A stretch of 64,000 nt of DNA from Pseudaminobacter sp040045035 (GCF_040045035.1 NZ_JBDZDS010000001.1:248001-312000), one strand, 5' to 3'; shown: positions 1 through 8,807, counted from the stretch's first letter. The notes: generated by a model not told the origin, from the sequence alone. Program-made: numbers and translations.

Positions 1-2031
1 GGAAACAGCGCGGTGGTGGTCACCTCGCATGACTCCGCATGGTTTGCCGCGTTCGATCTCGCCCAGGCAGGCGTTCGTGTGCCCGCTATCGTGGACATCC
101 GCCACACGGTGTCCGACGAGCTCGTCAGGCGTGCTCGCGCGCTCAACATCGAGGTGCTTGCCGGCTGGACCGTTTCGGGTACTGCAGGCCGTCACCGCGT
201 CTCCTCGGTGCGCGTCAATCCGGTGAGCCGGGGCGGCCAGGTCGGACCGGCCCGCACCATCAACTGCGAGGCGGTGCTGATGAGCGGCGGCTGGACGCCC
301 ACCGTGCACCTGTTCTCGCACACCAAGGGCAAGCTCGATTGGAACGAGGAACAGCAGATGTTCCTCCCCGGCGAGCGGACCGAGGAAAGCCGCTGCGCGG
401 GCGCAGGCAATGGCCACTTCGGATTGGCCGAAGCCCTGCGGGAAGGAGCGGAGGCGGGTGCCGCAGCAGCGCGCGATGCGGGCTTTGCCGCACGCGAGTC
501 CAGCTACACGGTCGATGGCGACTTCCCTTGCACGGGCGTCAGCAACCGCGAACTGCCCAGCGACCGCGATGCCGGCCGCGCAAAGGCCTTCGTCGACTTC
601 CAGAACGACGTGACCGCCAAGGACATTCGCCTTGCCGTTCGCGAAGGCTTCCTGTCAATCGAGCACATCAAGCGCTACACCACCAACGGCATGGCGACCG
701 ACCAGGGCAAGACGTCCAACATGAACGGCTTGGCCATCGCCTCCAATGCCGTGGGCAAGGCGCCGCCTTCGGTGGGCCTCACCACCTTCCGGCCGCCTTA
801 CACGCCGACCACCTTCGGCGCGTTTGCCGGCTACAATCGCGGCGAGCTGTTCGAGGTCACGCGCAAGACGCCGATCGACAGCTGGGCTGAGGCCAATGGC
901 GCCGTGTTCGAGCCGGTGTCGCTGTGGCGGCGCGCCTGGTACTTCCCGCGGAGCGGGGAGTCCATGCACCAGGCGGTGGCGCGCGAATGCAGGGCCGTTC
1001 GCCAGTCGCTCGGCATGTTCGACGCCTCCACGCTCGGCAAGATCGAGATCGTCGGGCCGGATGCGGCGGAGTTCATGAACCGCATGTACACCAACGCCTG
1101 GACCAAGCTGGCTCCCGGACGCTGCCGCTACGGCCTGCTGCTGGGCGAGGACGGCTTCATCCGCGACGACGGCGTGATCGGCCGGCTGACCACGGATCGC
1201 TTCCACGTCACCACCACCACCGGCGGCGCGGCCCGCGTCCTCAACATGATGGAGGACTATCTCCAGACAGAGTGGCCGGAACTCAAGGTGTGGCTCACCT
1301 CCACCACCGAGCAGTGGGCGGTGATCGCGCTCAATGGGCCAAATGCCCGCAAGCTGATCGAGCCGCTGGTCGAAGGCATCGACCTGTCGGACGAAGCCTT
1401 CCCGCACATGTCGGTGGCCGAAGGCAAGATCTGCGGCGTGCCCACGCGGCTCTTCCGCGTCAGCTTCACCGGCGAGCTCGGCTATGAAGTCAACGTGCCC
1501 GCCCGCCACGGCCTCGCAGTCTGGAAGGCGCTCTACGAGGCCGGCCAGAAGTATGGCATCACGCCTTACGGCACCGAGACGATGCACGTGCTGCGCGCCG
1601 AGAAGGGCTACATCATCGTCGGTCAGGACACCGACGGCACGGTCACGCCGGAGGACGCCGGCATCGGCTGGGCCATCGGCAAGGCCAAGCCCGACTTCGT
1701 CGGCAAGCGCTCACTGTCGCGCTCGGACATGCTGAAGGCCGACCGCAAGCAGCTCGTGGGGCTGCTGACCAGCGACCCCAAGCTCGTGCTGGAGGAGGGG
1801 GCGCAGATCGTCGACGACCCGAACCAGCCGTTGCCGATGAAGATGATCGGTCACGTCACCTCGTCTTACTGGAGCGAGGCCCTCGGCCGTTCCGTGGCGC
1901 TCGCGCTCGTCGAGGGCGGCCGCGCCAGGACGGGCAAGGTCATCCATGTGCCGATGCCGGGCACCTCGCACACCGCCGAGGTCGTGGGCACGGTCTTCTT
2001 CGACCCCGAAGGCAAGCGCCTCAACGCATAG
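1..2031 (+). CDS. soxA: Sarcosine oxidase alpha subunit, 3' part (5' end outside window)
   Basis: The frame is open from base 1, so the gene starts upstream; 676 codons are visible of a family usually near 1000 residues. The heterotetrameric enzyme demethylates sarcosine to glycine, passing the one-carbon unit to tetrahydrofolate and making H2O2. The first ~120 visible residues are the end of the nucleotide-binding oxidoreductase domain (LMSGGWTPTVHL). A linker region follows (FVDFQNDVTAKDIRLAVREG), and from about residue 285 the C-terminus is an aminomethyltransferase (GcvT-like) folate domain. soxG follows after 10 bases and glyA after that. In the same window lie creatinase and creatininase, which produce sarcosine, so the context strongly supports the call. 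Confidence 0.95.
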   Translation, partial: GNSAVVVTSHDSAWFAAFDLAQAGVRVPAIVDIRHTVSDELVRRARALNIEVLAGWTVSGTAGRHRVSSVRVNPVSRGGQVGPARTINCEAVLMSGGWTPTVHLFSHTKGKLDWNEEQQMFLPGERTEESRCAGAGNGHFGLAEALREGAEAGAAAARDAGFAARESSYTVDGDFPCTGVSNRELPSDRDAGRAKAFVDFQNDVTAKDIRLAVREGFLSIEHIKRYTTNGMATDQGKTSNMNGLAIASNAVGKAPPSVGLTTFRPPYTPTTFGAFAGYNRGELFEVTRKTPIDSWAEANGAVFEPVSLWRRAWYFPRSGESMHQAVARECRAVRQSLGMFDASTLGKIEIVGPDAAEFMNRMYTNAWTKLAPGRCRYGLLLGEDGFIRDDGVIGRLTTDRFHVTTTTGGAARVLNMMEDYLQTEWPELKVWLTSTTEQWAVIALNGPNARKLIEPLVEGIDLSDEAFPHMSVAEGKICGVPTRLFRVSFTGELGYEVNVPARHGLAVWKALYEAGQKYGITPYGTETMHVLRAEKGYIIVGQDTDGTVTPEDAGIGWAIGKAKPDFVGKRSLSRSDMLKADRKQLVGLLTSDPKLVLEEGAQIVDDPNQPLPMKMIGHVTSSYWSEALGRSVALALVEGGRARTGKVIHVPMPGTSHTAEVVGTVFFDPEGKRLNA

Positions 2032-2041
2032 GATCGCGATC

Positions 2042-2602
2042 ATGCTGATGGAACATCACGGATTTTCTGGAACGCCGATCACGGTCGGGGGGGAGACGCG
2101 CCTCAGCGTCCGCCGGGCCGAGGACTGCGCACGCTTCAGCCTGCGCATCTCGCCGGGCCAGGCCGGCGCGGCTGCGAAGGCCTTCGGCTGCGACCTGCCG
2201 TCGAAGATTGGAGACATGGCAGTGGCGCGCACCAAGCTGGCGCTTTGCCTCTCCCCGGACGAGTGGCTGCTGCTGGCGCCGTCCGAGGAAGGCGAGGGCA
2301 TCGTCGCCCGCTTCGCGGCGCTGTATGATGCAGCGCCCCACAGCCTGGTCGATATCGGCCACCGCGAGACCGGCATCGAGGTCGAAGGGGCGGCGGCGAT
2401 CATGGCGCTGAGTTCGGCTTGCGCGCTGGACCTCACCGAGATGGCTGATGGAACCGGCACGCGTACGATCCTCGACAAGGCGCAGGTCGTCCTGATCAGG
2501 AGAAGCGCGGAAAGCTTCCGGATAGAGGTGTGGCGCTCCTTTGCCTCGCATGTTTGGGGCCTGCTGGAAGCCGCCAGCCACGAAGTCGAACTCGACCTTT
2601 AG
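2042..2602 (+). CDS. soxG: Sarcosine oxidase gamma subunit
   Basis: This 186-residue protein matches the small gamma subunit of heterotetrameric sarcosine oxidase, which has a GcvT-like fold. Visible family features are a conserved central segment with LALCLSPDEWLLLAP and a following LVDIGHRETGIEVEG stretch. The start at 2042 (ATGCTGATG) lies 10 bases after the soxA stop; an in-frame ATG at 2048 is the alternative. Gene order soxA-soxG matches the usual sox operon, and glyA follows 25 bases later, so the three are probably one transcript. The subunit has no catalytic centre of its own and is needed for assembly of the complex in the cytoplasm. Confidence 0.92.
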   Translation: MLMEHHGFSGTPITVGGETRLSVRRAEDCARFSLRISPGQAGAAAKAFGCDLPSKIGDMAVARTKLALCLSPDEWLLLAPSEEGEGIVARFAALYDAAPHSLVDIGHRETGIEVEGAAAIMALSSACALDLTEMADGTGTRTILDKAQVVLIRRSAESFRIEVWRSFASHVWGLLEAASHEVELDL

Positions 2603-2627
2603 GAATCGGATCGGAGGAGAACCGACC

Positions 2628-3896
2628 ATGCTTAACTTCAAGATGAGCGCTTCGCTCGGAGACACCGAGGTCGCCTCGGTAATCGCCCGCGAGCTGGACC
2701 GGCAGCAGAACCAGATCGAGCTGATCGCTTCCGAAAACATCGTTTCGAACGATGTTCTGGTGGCGCAGGGCTCGGTGCTGACCAACAAATACGCCGAAGG
2801 CTATCCCGGCCGCCGCTACTATGGCGGCTGCGAATTCGTCGACCAGATCGAGACGCTGGCGATCGAGCGGGCCAAGCAGCTGTTCGGCGCGGGTTTCGTC
2901 AACGTCCAGCCGCACTCGGGCGCGCAGGCCAACCAGGCGGTGTTCCTGGCGCTGCTCAATCCCGGCGACCGCGTCATGGGCATGTCGCTGGCGCATGGAG
3001 GCCACCTGACGCACGGCGCGCCCGTCACCATGTCGGGCAAGTGGTTCGACATCGTCAGCTACGAGGTGCGCCAGTCCGACCAGCAGATCGACTATGACGA
3101 ACTGCGCGCCAAGGCTCTCGAGACCCGGCCCAAGCTGATCGTCGCCGGCGCTTCGGCCTATCCGCGCGCGATCGACTTCGCCGCCTTCCGCCGTATCGCC
3201 GACGAGGTGGGCGCGTATTTGATGGTCGACATGGCCCACTATGCGGGCCTGGTCGCGGCCGGGCTCTATCCCGACCCGCTGCCGCATGCCCATGTCGTCA
3301 CCACCACCACGCACAAGACCCTGCGCGGTCCGCGCGGCGGCATGATCCTGACCAATGACGAAGCGCTGGCCAAGAAGCTGAACTCGGCGGTGTTCCCGGG
3401 CAACCAGGGCGGCCCGCTGATGCATGTGATCGCGGCCAAGGCCGTGGCCTTCGGCGAGGCGCTGCGCCCGGAGTTCCGCGACTATGCGGCGTCCGTTGTC
3501 GGCAACGCCAAGGTTCTGTGCGAGACGCTGGTGAAGGGCGGGCTCGACATCGTTTCCGGCGGCACGGACAGCCACATGGTGCTGGTGGACCTGCGGCCGA
3601 AGGGCGTGAAGGGCCGGGATGCCGAGCACGCGCTGGAGCGGGCCGGCCTGACCTGCAACAAGAACTCCATTCCCTTCGATCCCGAGAAGCCGGCGGTCAC
3701 GTCGGGCGTGCGGCTGGGCACCTCGGCGGGCACCACGCGCGGCTTCGGCGAGGCCGAGTTCCGTCGCATCGGCGAGCTGATCCTGAAAGTCATCGACGCG
3801 CTCGCCCTTGCCGGGCCGGAAGGCGATGCGGCCGTGGAGCAGGCGGTGCTCGCGGAAGTGCGCGATCTCTGCAAGCGCTTTCCGATCTACGAATAG
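2628..3896 (+). CDS. glyA: Serine hydroxymethyltransferase
   Basis: The 422-residue PLP enzyme interconverts glycine plus 5,10-methylene-THF with serine plus THF. The Schiff-base lysine is K230 in TTTTHKTLRGPRGG. Other hallmarks are the N-terminal IASENIVS and the NKYAEGYPGRRYYGG signature. The start at 2628 is preceded by a good ribosome site (GGAGGAG at 2613-2619); an earlier in-frame codon lies inside soxG. The position directly after soxA-soxG fits a job in using the glycine and methylene-THF released from sarcosine, so this may be a pathway-dedicated glyA copy. A strong hairpin (3907-3933) follows the stop. Confidence 0.97.
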   Translation: MLNFKMSASLGDTEVASVIARELDRQQNQIELIASENIVSNDVLVAQGSVLTNKYAEGYPGRRYYGGCEFVDQIETLAIERAKQLFGAGFVNVQPHSGAQANQAVFLALLNPGDRVMGMSLAHGGHLTHGAPVTMSGKWFDIVSYEVRQSDQQIDYDELRAKALETRPKLIVAGASAYPRAIDFAAFRRIADEVGAYLMVDMAHYAGLVAAGLYPDPLPHAHVVTTTTHKTLRGPRGGMILTNDEALAKKLNSAVFPGNQGGPLMHVIAAKAVAFGEALRPEFRDYAASVVGNAKVLCETLVKGGLDIVSGGTDSHMVLVDLRPKGVKGRDAEHALERAGLTCNKNSIPFDPEKPAVTSGVRLGTSAGTTRGFGEAEFRRIGELILKVIDALALAGPEGDAAVEQAVLAEVRDLCKRFPIYE

Positions 3897-3906
3897 TCTT
3901 GTCCCC

Positions 3907-3933
3907 GCGAGGGCCGGGATCACCGGCCCTCGC
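3907..3933 (+). terminator. Hairpin after glyA
   Basis: An 11-bp perfect stem (GCGAGGGCCGG, loop GATCA, CCGGCCCTCGC) starts 11 bases after the glyA stop. There is no long T tract, so it may be a weak terminator or an RNA-stabilising 3' end for the sox-glyA transcript. Confidence 0.6.
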
Positions 3934-4222
3934 GTTAGATTCATGCGCCTGTCTAGGCGCGCTCTGTGGCGATCCGCTCGTGGATCCAGTCGCTGAAGGC
4001 GGCAGGTTAAAGCGCCGGCATCCACTTTCCCATTTTGCGCCGAACCACCTTTTCACGAAATGCCGGGGGCGGACGACGGCTGTTTGTAGCGTCGCTAGCG
4101 ACCTCGGATGGCACGGCAAATAAGAAAGTCAAATGCCGGTATCAGGTGAATAAATTTCTGAAATGCGTCGGCCAAATCTAGTTTGACCGCATCAGCTTAC
4201 GCATTCGGAGAGGAGTAGCCCG
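3934..4222. other. Intergenic region before creatinase, with a possible LysR-gene remnant
   Basis: No intact gene is visible. On the minus strand, bases 3998 down to 3953 read AAFSDWIHERIATERA followed by a stop. This looks like the last residues of a LysR-type regulator, with nothing recognisable before it, so it may be a remnant. The right half is AT-richer and should contain the creatinase promoter. Confidence 0.4.
4154..4164. promoter_or_regulatory. Palindrome ATTTCTGAAAT, candidate LysR-type operator
   Basis: A perfect 5-1-5 inverted repeat (ATTTC-T-GAAAT) sits 58 bases before the creatinase start. It has the T-N-A form of LysR-type binding sites, and a LysR gene lies in the same locus. 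The role is inferred. Confidence 0.35.
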
Positions 4223-5437
4223 ATGACTGATGATATGTTGCATGTAATGAAGTGGCACAACGGCGAGAAGGACTATTCGCCGTTCTCGGATGCCGAGATG
4301 GCCCGCCGGCAGAACGACGTTCGCGGCTGGATGGCCAAGAACAATGTCGATGCGGCGCTGTTCACTTCGTACCACTGCATCAACTACTATTCCGGCTGGC
4401 TGTACTGCTATTTCGGGCGCAAGTACGGCATGGTCATCGACCATAACAACGCCACCACGGTCTCGGCCGGCATCGACGGCGGCCAGCCGTGGCGCCGCAG
4501 CTTCGGCGACAACATTACCTACACCGACTGGCGCCGCGACAACTTCTATCGCGCCGTGCGGCAGCTGACGACGGGCGCCAAGCGCATCGGCATCGAGTTC
4601 GACCACGTCTCGCTCGACTTCCGCCGCCAGCTCGAGGAAGCCCTGCCGGGCGTCGAGTTCGTCGATGTCAGCCAGCCCTCGATGTGGATGCGCACCATCA
4701 AGTCGCTCGAGGAGCAGAAGCTGATCCGTGAAGGCGCACGCGTTTGCGACGTCGGCGGCGCGGCCTGCGCGGCTGCCATCAAGGCCGGCGTGCCCGAGCA
4801 CGAGGTGGCGATCGCCACCACCAACGCCATGATCCGCGAGATCGCCAAGTCGTTCCCCTTCGTGGAACTGATGGACACCTGGACCTGGTTCCAGTCGGGC
4901 ATCAACACCGACGGCGCGCACAACCCGGTCACCAACCGCATCGTGCAGTCCGGGGACATCCTCTCGCTCAACACCTTCCCGATGATCTTCGGCTACTACA
5001 CCGCGCTGGAGCGGACGCTGTTCTGCGACCACGTCGATGACGCCAGCCTGGACATCTGGGAGAAGAACGTGGCCGTACATCGCCGCGGGCTCGAGCTGAT
5101 CAAGCCGGGCGCGCGCTGCAAGGACATCGCCATCGAGCTCAACGAGATGTACCGCGAGTGGGACCTCCTGAAGTATCGCTCGTTCGGTTACGGCCACTCC
5201 TTCGGCGTGCTCTGCCACTACTACGGCCGCGAGGCGGGCGTGGAACTGCGCGAGGACATCGAGACGGTCCTCGAGCCGGGCATGGTCGTGTCGATGGAGC
5301 CGATGGTCATGTTGCCGGAAGGCATGCCGGGCGCCGGCGGCTACCGCGAGCACGACATCCTGATCGTCGGCGAGGACGGTGCCGAGAACATCACCGGCTT
5401 CCCGTTCGGTCCCGAACACAACATCATCCGCAACTGA
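4223..5437 (+). CDS. Creatinase (creatine amidinohydrolase)
   Basis: This 404-residue M24-fold enzyme hydrolyses creatine to sarcosine and urea. As remembered, it aligns end to end with the Pseudomonas putida creatinase. Shared segments include FTSYHCINYYSGWLY, NIDGGQPWRR-like DGGQPWRR, ELMDTWTWFQSGINTDGAHNPVT, SFGYGHSF and SMEPMVMLPEGMPGAGGYREHD. The catalytic histidine is H233 in GAHNPVT, equivalent to His232 of the Pseudomonas enzyme. Like other creatinases it belongs to the aminopeptidase P fold but does not use the peptidase metals. AGGAG at 4211-4215 supports the start. The product, sarcosine, feeds the upstream sarcosine oxidase; creatininase lies convergently downstream. Confidence 0.96.
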   Translation: MTDDMLHVMKWHNGEKDYSPFSDAEMARRQNDVRGWMAKNNVDAALFTSYHCINYYSGWLYCYFGRKYGMVIDHNNATTVSAGIDGGQPWRRSFGDNITYTDWRRDNFYRAVRQLTTGAKRIGIEFDHVSLDFRRQLEEALPGVEFVDVSQPSMWMRTIKSLEEQKLIREGARVCDVGGAACAAAIKAGVPEHEVAIATTNAMIREIAKSFPFVELMDTWTWFQSGINTDGAHNPVTNRIVQSGDILSLNTFPMIFGYYTALERTLFCDHVDDASLDIWEKNVAVHRRGLELIKPGARCKDIAIELNEMYREWDLLKYRSFGYGHSFGVLCHYYGREAGVELREDIETVLEPGMVVSMEPMVMLPEGMPGAGGYREHDILIVGEDGAENITGFPFGPEHNIIRN

Positions 5438-5494
5438 CGGCATGGCGAGGCTGGCCGTGGCTTTACATGTTCCCCACGACTGGCCGCGCTGGTG

Positions 5495-5519
5495 GATCGA
5501 CGGAAAGGATCCGTCGATC
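5495..5519. repeat. Perfect 10-bp inverted repeat
   Basis: GATCGACGGA, a 5-base loop, then TCCGTCGATC, 58 bases after the creatinase stop. It has no T tract. It could protect the creatinase mRNA 3' end; no function is proven. Confidence 0.5.
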
Positions 5520-5700
5520 CGTTATCCAAAGCCGTCCGCGGTGTTCGGCGCGGCAGAGCTTGTGCGCCTTGTCGCTCGCATCATTTCCGCGATGCGGAAG
5601 CGGGCTCCCCATTGGTCCGCCGCGCCTGCGCCGGAAGGCCAGGAAGCCGAGCATCGACGCGGGCTTTCACTGCCACTACGCCCCTTTTGACCGGACAAGG

Positions 5701-5733
5701 AAAAAGCCGCGGTTTTTCACCGCGGCTTTTTTT
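5701..5733. terminator. Bidirectional intrinsic terminator
   Basis: AAAAA-GCCGCGG-loop-CCGCGGC-TTTTTTT is a classic rho-independent terminator with A and T tracts on both sides. It lies between the convergent creatinase and creatininase genes and should serve both. Confidence 0.9.
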
Positions 5734-5751
5734 GTGCGCCGGCGAAGTCGC

Positions 5752-6528
5752 TCAGCGCGGGAATTCGGTCTTCAGCGCGTTGACGATGCCGTTGACGCAA
5801 ACCTCTAGCAGGATCTCGCCCTTCTCCTTGGAGGCTTCCTTGGGCGAGGAGAGCGTGCCGCTGGATGGCGTCCATTCGGGCTTGGGCGGATAGACGTCAT
5901 AGGGCGGGAAGGAGGCCGGCTCATGGTGAACGGCGCGGTCGAGGCTTACGAGATGCGGATAGAGCGCCAGCATCAGCGAGGTTTCCAGCACGCCGCCGTG
6001 CTCGAGATCCCAGCCGGTGAAGCCATTGGGGTAGAGGCGAGCGATCGTCTCCTTGTCCACGAAATCCCAGTAAGACAGCACCACGATCTTCATGTCTTCG
6101 ATGCCGCCCCAGCGCAGTTCGCGCAGCGCCAGATCGATGCCTTCGATGATGAACCAGGAGTTCTCGAAATGGCCGTTGACCAGGCAGATACGGCGCACGC
6201 CGTGGCGGGCGAATTCCTTGATCACGTCGCGCAGTGCCGCCACCAGCGTCGCGCCATCCAGGCTGGTGGTGCCGGGCAGGTGGTTGCCGCCGCCGGACTT
6301 CTGGTGCGACTTGTAGCCATAGGTGAAAGGCGGTGCGACGAGGGCGCCGATCTCACCGGCAACACGGCGCGCGAACTCTACCGGCAGCAGGACGTCGACA
6401 TGCATCGGCATGTGGTGGCCGTGCTGCTCCATCGATCCGATCGGCAGCAGGATCGGAACCGAACCGTCCCGGACGCGGCTGTGATAGTCCGGCCAGGTCA
6501 ATTCGGCAGCAAAAACTGTATCGCCCAT
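5752..6528 (-). CDS. crnA: Creatininase (creatinine amidohydrolase)
   Basis: The 258-residue enzyme opens the creatinine ring to creatine. All metal ligands known from Pseudomonas creatininase are present at the same positions: E34, H36, D45 (SMEQHGHHMPMHVD), H120 and E122 (NGHFEN). The YKSHQKSGGGNHLPGTTSLDG stretch and the C-terminal GTLSSPKEASKEKGE block are also family signatures. The gene is divergent from the LysR gene at 6634 and convergent with creatinase. It separates this enzyme from the creatinine deaminase (cytosine-deaminase-like) route: this organism uses the creatinase route. Confidence 0.96.
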   Translation of the reverse strand: MGDTVFAAELTWPDYHSRVRDGSVPILLPIGSMEQHGHHMPMHVDVLLPVEFARRVAGEIGALVAPPFTYGYKSHQKSGGGNHLPGTTSLDGATLVAALRDVIKEFARHGVRRICLVNGHFENSWFIIEGIDLALRELRWGGIEDMKIVVLSYWDFVDKETIARLYPNGFTGWDLEHGGVLETSLMLALYPHLVSLDRAVHHEPASFPPYDVYPPKPEWTPSSGTLSSPKEASKEKGEILLEVCVNGIVNALKTEFPR

Positions 6529-6587
6529 TTTTTTTCATCATCTCCCATTTTCGATGTTGGAAGAATGATTAGAGGCGGCTTTAATGA

Positions 6588-6600
6588 TATGAGAAATTTA
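6588..6600. promoter_or_regulatory. TATGAGAAATTTA motif in the creatininase/LysR divergent promoter
   Basis: A similar string (TATGAGAATTA) occurs at 7568-7578 before the transporter gene. Both sit in promoter regions next to the LysR gene, so they are candidate binding sites of that regulator. This is inference from a two-site similarity. Confidence 0.35.
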
Positions 6601-6633
6601 TAATTGTCATTCGCTCATGAGGAATTCAAATCC

Positions 6634-7548
6634 ATGCGGAGCGTTGTCAACTACCAGACCGATCTTTTGCGGACCTTCGTTTCGGTGGTCGATCTCGGTG
6701 CCTTTACCAAGGCGGGCGACGCTCTGGGGCGTACCCAACCGGCCATATCGCTCCAGATGAAGCGGCTTGAAGAGCTTGTGGGGGCACCGATCATCAAGCA
6801 GGTCGGGCGCTCGCTGCTGCTGACCAGCGAGGGCGAGATGCTGCTCAGCTATGCGCGCGAAATCCTTCGGCTCAACGACGAGGCCGCTTCCTATTTCAAT
6901 CGGTCGAAGATCGCCGGTGTGCTGCGCGTCGGCCTCCCCAACGACTACGCCGTCGCCTTCCTGCAGGGCGTGATTACAGAATATACCCGCGAGCATCCCG
7001 GCATCTCGCTCGAGCTCTATTGCGGCTGGAGCGGGGAGATTCTCGACCGTCTGCGCGCCGACGAGCTTGATCTGGCGGTCGCCATGACCGACCACGAGCG
7101 CGCGCAATATCTGTCGCGCTCCTGGATAGAGCGGCCGGTTTGGGCCGCCGCGGAAACCGCTGTCTTCGATCCGGCCATCGGCGTCCCGCTCGCCGCGCAC
7201 CCGGAAGGCTGCGCCTATCGCGCGCGCATGATCCAGGCGCTCGACACGGCCCGCATCCGCTGGCGGGTAGCCTATACGGGGCCGGGCATTTCGGGCTTAC
7301 AGAACGCGGTCATGAACGGCCTCGGCGTCAGCGCCCTGACCCGCTACACCATGCTGCCCGGCATGCGGGTGCTGGATCCGGCAGAAGGTTTTCCGCCTCT
7401 GGCCGAGATCCGCGTGGGCCTGTTCTACAAGCACCCGCGCCTTTCCGACGCCGGGATCCGGCTGGTAAACCACATAGTCGCGCGGCTCGATGAGGCGGGC
7501 ATTTCCAGCGATCCGGGGCGCGGCAAGGTCGAACTGCAACACCAATAA
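6634..7548 (+). CDS. LysR-family transcriptional regulator of the creatinine locus
   Basis: The 304-residue protein has an N-terminal winged helix (residues ~8-66, with DLLRTFVSVVDLGAFTKAGD and TQPAISLQMKRLEEL), followed by a ligand-binding domain. I chose ATG 6634 because the family begins a few residues before DLLRTF; a TTG at 6604 is the longer alternative. The gene lies between creatininase (divergent) and the ABC transporter genes (downstream, same strand), so it probably controls both. The inducer, perhaps creatinine or creatine, is inferred only from context. Confidence 0.9.
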   Translation: MRSVVNYQTDLLRTFVSVVDLGAFTKAGDALGRTQPAISLQMKRLEELVGAPIIKQVGRSLLLTSEGEMLLSYAREILRLNDEAASYFNRSKIAGVLRVGLPNDYAVAFLQGVITEYTREHPGISLELYCGWSGEILDRLRADELDLAVAMTDHERAQYLSRSWIERPVWAAAETAVFDPAIGVPLAAHPEGCAYRARMIQALDTARIRWRVAYTGPGISGLQNAVMNGLGVSALTRYTMLPGMRVLDPAEGFPPLAEIRVGLFYKHPRLSDAGIRLVNHIVARLDEAGISSDPGRGKVELQHQ

Positions 7549-7567
7549 GTGGTACAAATCCGTTTAT

Positions 7568-7584
7568 TATGAGAATTAATTTTC
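7568..7584. promoter_or_regulatory. Candidate operator before the ABC importer
   Basis: TATGAGAATTAATTTTC contains the imperfect palindrome GAGAATTAATTTTC and resembles the motif at 6588-6600. It lies 54 bases before the binding-protein start. It is a plausible LysR-type site. Confidence 0.35.
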
Positions 7585-7638
7585 CAAATACATTGGCCCC
7601 CCATACCGTTGGGAAAACAACGAGCACAGGGGAATAAG

Positions 7639-8775
7639 ATGACGCTCGATAAGACGCTGACGACGTCGCGGTCGCGCCGCGATATTCTGAAGGGTGCAAG
7701 CGTTCTGGGAGGTGGCGCACTTGCGATGCCATTCCTTAGTCGGCTTGCTTTCGCTGATCCGGTCGAGCTCAACATGCTCGCCTGGTACGGCCACGCCGAA
7801 CCTGATGTGGTGGCCGAATTCGAGGCCGAGAACAACGTCAAGTTCAAGCCGAAATACTACACCGGCGGCGACAACATGCTGGGTCTTATCTCCCAGTCGC
7901 CGGCGGGAACCTTCGATGTCATCCTTTCGGATGCTGAATATGTGCAGCAGCTCAATGCCGCCGGCTATATCGAGAAGCTCGATCCTGCCGACTATGCATT
8001 CGACGACTTCTTTCCCGAGTTCCAGCACTTCCCCGGCCACTGGGAGGGAGACGACCTGTATTCGGTGATCACTCGTTTCGGGTTCCTCGGGGTTGCCTAC
8101 AATACCGACGCTCTCACAGAGAAGGAGGCGTCCACCTACAATGTCTATTGGGCCGACAAGCTGAAGGGGAAGGTGGGGCATTTCGACTGGCATCTGCCAA
8201 ATCTGGGACAGATCAGCCTGCTCAACGGCAATGCCTCGCCCTATGACATCGACGAGGCCGCTTGGGGCAAGTTGCAGGAGAAGATGAAGACGCTGCGCCC
8301 GCAGGTCGGAGGCTTCTTCGACTATGGCGGCACCTTCTCGTCGCTGCAGAACGGGCAGATGCTGGCAATGGCCGGCATCGGCGACTGGATTACCGGCGCG
8401 CTGGAACGCGGTGGCGCCAAGGTGCGCAGCGTAATTCCCGAAGAGGGCGGCCTGCAGTTCACCGAATCCTTCTGCATCGGCAAGGGCTCGCAGAAGGCCG
8501 ATCTCGCCAAGAAGTGGATCCAGTACATCACCTCGGCCAAGGGGCAGGTGAAGTCGGCCAACATGGCGGCCTATCCCTGCCTCATCCCGAACAAGAAGGG
8601 CTGGGAGTTGCTGGCGAAGGAAACGCCGGAAGAAGCCAAGCGGCAGGGCATGTTGCTCAACGAGAGCAACGCGATGGACCTGATCCGCGCTGGCCGTATC
8701 AAGTACCGGCAGCTGCCGGTGCAGCAGAGCCTTGAAGACTGGAACGATTTCTGGTCGGAATACAAGGGGTCGTAA
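7639..8775 (+). CDS. ABC transporter substrate-binding protein (polyamine/opine type), Tat-exported
   Basis: The 378-residue protein has a twin-arginine signal (SRRDILKG at ~13-20, then a hydrophobic stretch and a cleavage-like LAFADP). The mature part resembles the PotD/PotF family of periplasmic binding proteins (LNMLAWYGHAEPDVVAEFEAEN, DVILSDAEYVQQLNAAGYIEKLD). The ATG at 7639 is preceded by AGGGGAATAAG; an upstream TTG is less likely. It opens a set of four importer genes inside the creatinine locus, so the substrate may be creatinine, creatine or a related guanidino compound; the family alone cannot tell. Confidence 0.9.
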   Translation: MTLDKTLTTSRSRRDILKGASVLGGGALAMPFLSRLAFADPVELNMLAWYGHAEPDVVAEFEAENNVKFKPKYYTGGDNMLGLISQSPAGTFDVILSDAEYVQQLNAAGYIEKLDPADYAFDDFFPEFQHFPGHWEGDDLYSVITRFGFLGVAYNTDALTEKEASTYNVYWADKLKGKVGHFDWHLPNLGQISLLNGNASPYDIDEAAWGKLQEKMKTLRPQVGGFFDYGGTFSSLQNGQMLAMAGIGDWITGALERGGAKVRSVIPEEGGLQFTESFCIGKGSQKADLAKKWIQYITSAKGQVKSANMAAYPCLIPNKKGWELLAKETPEEAKRQGMLLNESNAMDLIRAGRIKYRQLPVQQSLEDWNDFWSEYKGS

Positions 8776-8787
8776 TGCGACCCTCGG

Positions 8788-8807
8788 GGGCGGGCGCTTG
8801 CCCGCCC
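8788..8807 (+). terminator. Hairpin between binding-protein and permease genes
   Basis: GGGCGGGC, loop GCTT, GCCCGCCC, then TTT, 12 bases after the binding-protein stop. Such hairpins between a solute-binding gene and its permeases often act as partial terminators or mRNA stabilisers, giving more binding protein than membrane components. Confidence 0.65.

Larger units (their letters stand above)
5438..5751. other. Convergent intergenic region between creatinase and creatininase
   Basis: About 310 bases with no gene I can support. An open frame at 5442-5690 has no family features or convincing ribosome site. The region holds a perfect hairpin at 5495-5519 and, at its right end, a strong bidirectional terminator. 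Confidence 0.5.

Noticed and set aside
2496..4025. 509-codon minus-strand open frame across glyA
   Set aside because: It is antisense to glyA, rich in Arg/Ala/His, and has no family features; a typical GC-rich shadow.
5442..5690. Possible 82-codon gene between creatinase and creatininase
   Set aside because: No ribosome site, no recognisable features; the C-terminal part is low-complexity composition.
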